NCBI GenBank assembly: GCA_949825065.1
Contig: OX463849.1
Coordinates: forward strand, 35,359,199 to 35,423,198
DNA length: 64,000 nucleotides
Source: Odontocerum albicorne
Lineage: Eukaryota; Arthropoda; Insecta; Trichoptera; Odontoceridae
Reading direction: 5' to 3'
Shown here piece after piece: positions 57,300 through 64,000 of the stretch. The notes under the pieces are model-generated. The model had not been told where the DNA came from and searched no databases. It saw only the letters and a program-made list of their open reading frames with translations. The number at the start of each line of letters is the position of its first letter. The first letter of the stretch is position 1. The translations under genes and the position numbers were made by a program.

Positions 57300-57480
57300 C
57301 CAGAATACGAGAATGAGGTAGCTGCTGGGTGTGAGGCGAGAGTGGCAGGGCGGTACCTAGTTTGTGGTGGCAACGTGTGACGCCTGGCTGACGTTTCAAT
57401 ATTTGTTTTAATTAAACACTTCGCGTCAATCGTTTGACACGTTCCGACATGTCAAACGCACCACAGTCATGCATATGGGG
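57300..57480. other. GC-richer segment
   Basis: GGCGAGAGTGGCAGGGCGGT and CGTCAATCGTTTGACACGTT stand out; the latter forms a small palindrome (GTCAAACG repeats inverted). No exon identified. Confidence 0.25.
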
Positions 57481-57617
57481 TGTCCATACGGTGTGCATCA
57501 TAACGGGACACTTGCAGTTCTAATTCGAATCAATTGCTCGGTAAAAGGTTATTACTTTATTTCCAAAACGAATAAAAAACACACACTTAAAGCATTACAA
57601 ATTTTCCAAATGATATA

Positions 57618-58160
57618 CAGGTGGTCCTCGACTTTCGTACAATTCGCTATTTCGTACTATATTTAAAAGTTAGATTTTTATCGACATGTATCGCAAAAAC
57701 GGCGTCACATGTTCAGTCTTGAGTTAGGACGTGTGTTCATTCGTAGTGTTTTGTCCGTTTATGTTAGGACGTGCGTTGTCAATTTATGTACATAACTGTT
57801 TTAGTGAAAAATTTCACCATTATCAATTCATTAACATAAGTGAAAAACGAAAAAACAGCAGTTTTGATACGGACAAAAAGAGAGAGCGTGTATCTCATGT
57901 ACGAAGGGCAATATAGTAGAAAAAGACACAGCGTGCTACAGAACTATATTAAGAAAATAAAAAGAAGAGTACAATTCAATTATATCTTAATTAATTTATA
58001 AAGAAAACACCAGAAATTAATAAATAAAGTGTTATTTATTTTTATGCTAATACCTCATTAAAAAAATATTTTAAAAACCCTTTTTGATGTTTTTTTTACA
58101 TTGCTCTACTTTCGTATACGTTTCAGGAACCAATTAGGTACGAAAGTCGAGGACCGCCTG
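57618..58160. mobile_element. M10: 543-bp pogo/Tigger-like nonautonomous element
   Basis: Ends CAGGTGGTCCTCGACTTTCG and, inverted, CAGGCGGTCCTCGACTTTCG are flanked by TA on both sides. CAG-starting ends with GGTCCTCGACTT are typical of the pogo/Tigger branch of Tc1/mariner. The interior holds two copies of TTAGGACGTG-TT near 57725-57775, but no transposase of useful length. Confidence 0.75.
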
Positions 58161-58174
58161 TATACACTTTGTAC

Positions 58175-58650
58175 GTACTTATATTTATATTTTTGTTGTA
58201 TAAATATAAACGGTCGATGCCGAGCTCAATATAATACTTTTTTTTCAATTACCAAACATAATAATTCCCATTGGAAAAGGATTTTTTAAATAATTCTAGT
58301 ATTTCACTTAGGGCATGTCGAACATCGTTTATTTATTTAACAATTTTATTGCAAATACAATATGGCGGGCTTATAGTCAGACGATAATATCTTTCAACAA
58401 ACCAGACAAAAGAAAATTAAGCCAGTTATGTGGTCGCAAAAAAACATTCAAATTACTATCCACCCCCACGAAATCCATGAACACATACGTGAGCATACGC
58501 CCACAAACCCCATAAAGACGGGCAATCACCCGAACATTCCTTTCTGAGATATCATCAATCAAAGGAAAATGAAGGGATAGCAGAGAGGAAATAAAAAAAA
58601 TCAGGAATGAAACACATTATATTACTAAGTAGAAATTAAGAGTCGTTCTA
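58175..58650. other. AT-rich intergenic DNA
   Basis: Opposite overlapping frames at 58315-58562 are not recognised. Confidence 0.4.
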
Positions 58651-58651
58651 G

Positions 58652-58740
58652 TTAGTTGGACGATATTGCCACAAAACAATAAGCCCGTCAGGTTGTACTG
58701 TATACAACGTAAGGGTAATACAATACAATACAATATTCTA
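58652..58740 (+). repeat. S1 SINE tail
   Basis: GCAATAAGCCCG-type tail (here AACAATAAGCCCGTCAGGTT), TACTGTATACAACGTAAGGG, then CAATACAATACAATA. No head. Confidence 0.65.
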
Positions 58741-58744
58741 AATT

Positions 58745-59436
58745 TCAGTTTAAATGTTGTACCTATTATAATAGTCGACATCGATCGTACATTGTACAAA
58801 TAAATAAAAAACATCTCCAACGCAATTTGTAACATGGTCACCCGATTAACTGCATGATGTACTCTCTGTTGCATCTCATTTGATAGGAGGGCTGCAGATA
58901 TTGGTTCTGGTGCATCGCATCACAGCTGGCACCCCAGCACACAATTCAGCATTTACAACTGCCTAGGTAAGTCACTATATGCACATATATGCACTCCTGC
59001 CCGTACGTTCGGATGAAGCTGCAGAAATGCGCTTTAATATTCGGTTTCATAATCACTGATTGATGGAATAGTGCGTAAAGAGCACAATTAATAAAGCAGC
59101 TTCTATTTTAGTATGTACAGTATAGGATATCTGTATATATAACATATAGGAACGCCTTACTAGGAACCTTATGAGAGAAACCCACAAGAACATGTTGTTT
59201 GCAAACAATATTGTTAATATTGGAATTATCCAAGAACAACTATAAAAATATAGACAAATGTTGGAGGAAAATTGATTAAAAATAACTGAACATTGGAACA
59301 ATCAAACTCCGATCCGAAAACCTACTGAGGACATTTATCCTAATTTATATCTCAATCATTACAACAGATGGGGAGATGCTCCAGGACGTAATAACAGAAT
59401 AAAAATTGACTGAAACAAATGTAGAGAAACGCGATT
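58745..59436. other. Intergenic DNA
   Basis: Nothing supported. A minus-strand frame at 59053-59301 is hydrophobic because of AT bias. Confidence 0.4.
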
Positions 59437-59543
59437 TGTTAGCGCATCGTGCGACAGAGACGACGCTCTACAATGTCGAAGTTAGCCAATTATGACCGAC
59501 AGTCTCTTTCTTAAGTCCGATGTGTATTAGTTACCTCCGGGTA
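59437..59543. mobile_element. M1 foldback, right half only
   Basis: Contains GCGCATCGTGCGACAGAGAC, GACGCTCTACAA, GTCTCTTTCTTAAGTCCGAT and a mutated end CCTCCGGGTAA. The left arm is missing. Confidence 0.7.
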
Positions 59544-59689
59544 ATGTATGTACGTTATCAATAGGAAGAATCAAATTTAGAATTTATCCACTTTTGGGTA
59601 TATCCCCTTCCCCAAAGACCTCCACTTTCTTCAAGTTTGTGACCCTCGCATCCAACCTATGTATGTTATACGATATATTGTATTATAAT

Positions 59690-59775
59690 ATTTTAAATCT
59701 ACCAATAATGGTGGGTTCGAATACTGAGTAAGAATAACGGCGCTTTATAAATTGTCCTTTTATTATTATTATTTA
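59690..59775 (+). repeat. R4 repeat copy with ATT tail
   Basis: GGTGGGTTCGAATACTGAG (B-box-like), AACGGCGCTTTATAAATTGT, then CCTTTTATTATTATTATT. Confidence 0.6.
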
Positions 59776-59779
59776 ATCT

Positions 59780-60515
59780 CTTCAGAACTGAATTAATTCT
59801 AAGGTTTTAAAGAAATACATTTTTACTTGTATTATTTACACTAAACCCAATATTGTCCTATTCGTTTAGATAGGCGGCGCCAAAAACGCGCGAAGTCGAT
59901 AATACAGTATCCTACTATTTATTTATTATCAAAAAACAGAAATATATCCCAAAGTTGTTTACATAGTACATATGAACTATGTGTCCCTTATAATGGACGC
60001 CAGGTCTGAAGATACTAGAGATTTAAGAAGGCACATTTTTTTTCCGCAACAAATTTAAGGAGAAAGCTGTAAAACTACATCTGGTCCCTACAAGGTCAGA
60101 TTAGCCGAAATTGACTAATCTGACTGTATTGAGTCGACATAAAAGCAAAAAAATTAAATGTACGAATCGACAGCACGCATCTCTGATGAATATGGATAAA
60201 TAGAACATGTCACCGTTGCATCATACTCCGCGAGGATTTATCGGCATAATGAATGCAGCGGCCATTACCCGAATGAGTGCAGCGGCAATGGACAGGGTAC
60301 CTGCTCAGGCACGCTGCATAGTTCTCCCCCCTCCCCCACCCTACCGAGAGTAGCCGTGGGTGCGCATTCATTAAAAAAGGGGCATGTGGCGTCAACACTA
60401 TAATATAACAAGTTATAATACGAGTACATACCTTATTTAAATTCTATGTGATTTTGGATATCTATTAAATTTATATCGATTATCTATGGTGGTAAGAATG
60501 CCTGCTAAGTATGCT
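59780..60515. other. Intergenic DNA, GC-richer at 60190-60370
   Basis: The GC-richer part repeats GAATG.(A)GTGCAGCGGC twice (near 60247 and 60270). A minus-strand 62-codon frame covers it. No recognised function. Confidence 0.3.
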
Positions 60516-60519
60516 GATG

Positions 60520-60585
60520 ACGTCCGTGCGCTAGCTGGTAAGACAACTGTCTCAGCCCGAGGGCTGCAGGAGGACCACCAACAGA
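60520..60585 (+). repeat. S1-like SINE head fragment
   Basis: GCGCTAGCTGGTAAGACAAC and TCTCAGCCCGAGGGCTGCAG match the S1 head style. The B box is lost. Confidence 0.45.
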
Positions 60586-60861
60586 GGTAAAGCCGCCTGT
60601 ATGCAAAAGCCAAAAATACTGCCCCTATCTCAAGTTCATTTTAAATATTTTTTAAGCATCGCTCCTCACTTTATCATAATTTGATTAATTTGGTCGTGCC
60701 ACATTTTTAAGTCTTCCCAAATATCTTTAGGAACGGTTGTCCCGAATGGAAAGATGATGTGGATGATCGTTGTTTTAATAAAACTCGTTTGAAATCGGAA
60801 TATGCAAAGAGGTATTTTATTGTTAAACGTCGGTATTTATATTATAATATTTGGAATGAGT

Positions 60862-60987
60862 GTAGAAAGGCGCGGAAGATATGTCGCTGTCTCGTTCTCG
60901 CTAAACAATATTTATTGTTACACGTATTTATGACTTGTAGAAAGGCGCAGAAGATATGTCGCTGTCTCGTTCTCGCTAAACAATATC
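60862..60987 (+). repeat. Direct duplication of a 49-bp segment
   Basis: TGTAGAAAGGCGC(G/A)GAAGAT followed by ATGTCGCTGTCTCGTTCTCG and CTAAACAATAT occurs twice, 78 bp apart, with one substitution. The frame through it stays open by repetition only. Confidence 0.8.
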
Positions 60988-61071
60988 AGCGGCTCGCGCT
61001 GTGATCACAGGGAGTAAGGATCGCTACACATCTCTACTCGAATAAATTTGCTATGTAAATGTTATATATTA

Positions 61072-61286
61072 TAGTTCGGAAATTCTAGGATGAGTCCTGT
61101 GACAGCTCACAAATTTGCCCCAATACAACCTTGTAACGATGTTCAGTAGCTTTAATTATTTTATAAACTTTAATATAAGCCTCAATTCTAATAAATAGCA
61201 AGTTATTTAGGTAAATACATTACATAAGGTTGTATTGGGGCAAATTTGTGAGCTGTCACAGGACTCATCCTAGAATTTCCGAACTA
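61072..61286. mobile_element. M2 MITE, copy 1 (215 bp)
   Basis: The long terminal inverted repeats (about 63 bp) start TAGTTCGGAAATTCTAGGA and continue through GTGACAGCTCACAAATTTGC to CAATACAACCTT. The flanks are TA. The short centre is AT-rich. Almost identical to 62331-62544. TA-flanked long-TIR structure fits a Tc1/mariner-type MITE. Confidence 0.85.
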
Positions 61287-61330
61287 TAGAAAACAAACAG
61301 TCTCTGGAATATATATTATAATACGAGTAT

Positions 61331-61612
61331 AGAATAAACATAACTTAATCTACATTAGTGAAATTTTCATAGAAGATTACATTTAAAAAAACCACTTAGA
61401 TGTGAAGCAATGAATACATATTAAAAATCGAGATATAAATAAAACAATCCTCTACATTTCCAGGAGTCGAAAAACAAATAGAAAAAAAACAGTGACATGT
61501 GTGTATCGCTCGCCATCAGGTTAACTAATGTGTAGCAAAATACTCATTCATCTTTTAAATAAGAATCTAAAATATGTCCGACTCAACGAATTCCTTATTG
61601 AACGATGAGCAA
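61331..61612 (+). repeat. Dispersed repeat, copy 2 (partner 483-790)
   Basis: Aligns with 483-790 from AACATAACTTA through GTGTAGCAAAATA to the AATTCCTTATTGAAC end, at moderate identity. Confidence 0.5.
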
Positions 61613-61623
61613 CTTCTATCTAG

Positions 61624-61960
61624 TAATTCCGCGTGTTTCGTGATGGATTTATACAGGGGCGGAAAAGTAGATGAGTGAGAGGGGCAGCAGCCCCGGGCGC
61701 ACCCCGCACTGGGGTACGAACTGGAACATCGTAGAATATGCAGAAAAAAAAAATTGACCGTTTTCTTATGTCGAGAATCAGTGACAATTTAGCGTTCTGA
61801 ACCACTGTCTAGAATCTAGAAAACTGTCAATTTTTATTTTCTGCATATTCTACGAAGTTTCAGTTCGTACCCCAGACCGGGGTGCGCCCGGGGCTACTGC
61901 CCCTCTCACTCATCTACTTTTCCGCCCCTGTATAAATCCATCATGAAACACGCGGAATTA
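61624..61960. mobile_element. M11: GC-rich foldback, 337 bp
   Basis: The arms start TAATTCCGCGTGTTTCGTGA and pass through ACAGGGGCGGAAAAGTAGAT, GAGTGAGAGGGGCAGCAGCC and CCGGGCGCACCCCGCACTGG to a TAGAATATGCAGAAAA inner end. They are repeated inverted with few mismatches, about 135-140 bp each. The loop of about 60 bp is AT-rich. GC content of the arms is far above the window average, which suggests an origin outside the local sequence. Confidence 0.8.
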
Positions 61961-62102
61961 TTTTGAATATTATTAATTGTAATAATTGATGTTTTATTTA
62001 TAATACAAATTAAGCGTTTTAATTTATTTTAAAATGCTATAGAAATGCGTAGATTGAAAATAATACATGTGGTAAAAATGACAAAATACGGAATGAAGTA
62101 CA

Positions 62103-62172
62103 GTACCTGGCGGTAAGTAATACATATCGGGCTTAAGAAAGTTACTGTCGCCCATAATCGGCAACTTCAATT
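62103..62172. mobile_element. M1 foldback, left half only
   Basis: GTACCTGGCGGTAAGTAATA, CATATCGGGCTTAAGAAAG and CCCATAATCGGCAACTTC match the M1 left arm. The right arm is absent. Confidence 0.7.
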
Positions 62173-62330
62173 CATTTGTGGATGGATGATGCATGTGAGA
62201 TCTTAAATATAGATATTTATCTTCATTGTTTTTCAATTCTGTGGGAATATTACTGAGTATTGAAACACTGTATACTCGTATGTAACATATTATATAATAT
62301 ATTGAAATGTGAAAATCCGATAATTGTTTA

Positions 62331-62544
62331 TAGTTCGGAAATTCTAGGACGAGTCCTGTGACAGCTCACAAATTTGCCCCAATACAACCTTGTAATGATG
62401 TTCAGTAATTTTAATTATTTTATCAACTTTAATATGAGCCTCAATTCTAATAAAAAGAAAGTTATTTAGGTAATTCATTACATAAGGTTATATTGGGGCA
62501 AATTTGTGAGCTGTCACAGGACTCATCCTAGAATTTCCGAACTA
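62331..62544. mobile_element. M2 MITE, copy 2 (214 bp)
   Basis: Same ends, same TA flanks and the same interior as 61072-61286, with a handful of substitutions. Confidence 0.85.
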
Positions 62545-62799
62545 TAGTCGTATGTGTAGATAATTTAATATAAACATCGTAAAATATTGTCGAAAATTGT
62601 TCGAAGATGGGTGTAGTTTTGTCAATATGCATTAAGTTATTATTTTAGCACAGTTCGCTAAGGCTTAAAATTTAAAATTAAAATAAAAGAATCGTGTTTA
62701 TTGAATTGGTTTTATTAGATATTTATAAATTTGTAGCGTCGTTATTTTTCACAATTTTCGGAGGTACTTACATATTTTCGAACGATCGATTTTGTCACG

Positions 62800-63475
62800 G
62801 CATTCGTCAAGTTGATGCTGGGTACTCCCCTACCTCTTGCTGGATCTACCTCTTCCACGTACACCTTACACTTCTGACTTGTATATTCGCTTAGTCATTT
62901 TATCATCATTCCTTTTCTCCACATGTCCAAACCATCTTAAAGCTCCTTTCTTCATCTCACTTAATACATCCATCTATTATATCCATTTCTGATGTCTTCA
63001 TTCCGCCTTCTTTCAAACATTGACATTCTACCATTTTTCCTTAGTTCACGCATCTTTACAACATTAATTTTATTCTTATCTTTCTCCCAAGTCCAAGTTT
63101 GACTTCTATACATCAAGGTGAGCACCAGCACACTTTTATGTATTGTTATTTTTACTACTGTTTATATATTGTGCAGTTATTGTATATAACATTAAGTACT
63201 CCAGTTACCTTTTACCCTGTCGCTACCCTTCTTTTAATGTCCCTTTCAACTCGTCCACCACACAAACTTAAGTTCGCTACATTAATTTTCAAACCTTTTA
63301 CTAAATATCCCTTATTTAGCTCACTTAGAATATCCCTTAAATCGCCTTCATTTTCAGAAAGTATAACCATATTATCTACATACAGAAGGCCACATACAAT
63401 TGCTTCACTCATTCTTACACCTCTCCCATCGTCTTTTAAAGCACACATGAATATATTTATGAATTAAACGACCAA
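62800..63475 (-). pseudogene. LINE-B ORF2 with degenerate RT active site
   Basis: On the minus strand, 63448-63212 encodes an RT palm segment: GVRMSEAIVCGLLYVDNMVI then LSENEGDLRDIL, GLKINVA and LCGG. The catalytic YxDD is YVDN. Downstream (62830-63120) are shifted frames of the C-terminus. These include a LMYRSQTWTW-like block near 63090 and FGHVEKRN-like sequence near 62930, then a VR-RGRSSK-like block. Inactive. This is the most 5' part of LINE-B in the window. Confidence 0.75.
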
Positions 63476-63479
63476 AGTG

Positions 63480-63635
63480 ACATCATACATCCTTGCCATA
63501 CCCCTTTCATAATTTGAAACCATGGTGCAATATTATTATTTATGATAATATGAGGGCTATCCATAAAATAAATTACATTTATTTATTTATTTTAAAAAAT
63601 CCAATATAATTATATTTTTATTATATCGTTGTCGT
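63480..63635. other. LINE flank, AT-rich
   Basis: Possibly continues LINE-B upstream (CATCATACATCCTTGCCATA), but no frame could be followed. Confidence 0.3.
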
Positions 63636-63639
63636 CATT

Positions 63640-64000
63640 GCTGGGCCTTGTAGTTGAGGATCCCCTCGCCATTCCAATATCAATTCATTTGGAAAACAAA
63701 GCTATGTCGTGGAAATATAGACTCTCTTCTTTTTTCTCCTCTTTAAGTTAGTAAGCCATTGGACACCAGCAAACTCACCGGCTACACCGGTGTACTGGAT
63801 CCGATGGCGCACCTAAAGTGAGACGATCGGAGCTCCCCGACATGCTTATTTCCCCCTTTTTCTGAAAGAATAGATATAACAGAAGTCATAGGTATCCTTA
63901 TATCCCCAAATACAATGTGGAAAAAATGCCTGTCATTCGAGGGAAGTAGCACAGTGTAGGGTTCGAGCCAGCGACTTTCCGCACTGAAGTCCAGCGCGTT
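63640..64000 (-). repeat. S2 SINE, runs off the window end
   Basis: The minus-strand order is the same as at 56830-57205. The head is GGAAAGTCGCTGGCTCGAAC near 63965-63985, then CTACTTCCCTCGAATGACAG, a TATAAGGATACCTATGACTT block, GGATCCAGTACACCGGTGTA and GCGAGGGGATCCTCAACTAC. The 5' end of the head lies beyond 64000. Confidence 0.7.

Noticed and set aside
1..64000. Endogenous viral element
   Set aside because: No gag, env, capsid or viral polymerase frame recognised; all RT sequence fits non-LTR retrotransposons.
1..64000. LTR retrotransposon
   Set aside because: No long direct terminal repeats with TG...CA ends and no integrase or protease motifs seen. The larger direct repeats are tandem arrays.
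1..64000. rRNA genes or bacterial/symbiont contamination
   Set aside because: No conserved rRNA blocks, no operon-like ORF density and no Shine-Dalgarno-led genes.

Overview
This window is nuclear DNA from an animal, most likely an insect. The signs are strong A+T richness (about two thirds by eye), no bacterial-style ORF packing, eukaryotic nuclear tRNA genes with Pol III T-run terminators, and a very dense load of LINE, SINE, mariner, hAT, Helitron and foldback/MITE sequences. The LINE 3' ends (RxRPRKxWLDQ-like and GHVxRxxxxSLExxVxxG-like C-termini) resemble types I associate with Lepidoptera. That placement is an inference from memory, not a search result.

Protein-coding content is small. 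The only intact ORF of clear identity is a complete mariner transposase (349 codons plus stop, D,D34D) inside a 1288-bp element with terminal inverted repeats and a TA target duplication (50417-51704). One 5' coding exon of an unrecognised cellular gene lies on the minus strand (25028-25538), with an upstream in-frame stop, a good start context and a GT donor. Its downstream exons were not found. Three tRNA genes, Ala(UGC), Gln(CUG) and Leu(UAG), form a loose cluster at 29.2-32.8 kb. All other long ORFs are transposon remnants or chance frames.

Region by region: 0-10 kb is mostly unrecognised AT-rich DNA with a LINE fragment at 3.1 kb. 10.2-15 kb holds a 5'-truncated LINE, SINEs and the first copy of the GTACCCGG foldback family. 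20.8-22.4 kb has LINE ends and a 46-bp minisatellite. 23.8-25.5 kb has a decayed mariner and the cellular exon. 27-28.4 kb has a LINE and an 884-bp palindrome. 29-33 kb has the tRNA cluster. 33.4-37 kb has foldbacks, a Helitron helicase remnant and a SINE. 37-46 kb is a mosaic of LINE, SINE, hAT and MITE sequence, including a LINE nested in a LINE and a 54-bp minisatellite with higher-order structure. 46.5-58.2 kb has foldbacks, SINEs, the intact mariner, tail-to-tail LINE ends and a pogo-like element. 59-64 kb has two near-identical 215-bp MITEs, a GC-rich foldback, LINE and SINE.

Working names used here: LINE-A to LINE-D are RT-bearing families; S1 to S3 are tRNA-headed SINE families; M1 to M11 are inverted-repeat elements; R4 is a repeat with an ATT-rich tail. 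These are local labels, not database names. No operon-like cooperation exists. The window reads as intergenic or intronic DNA shaped by repeated transposition.
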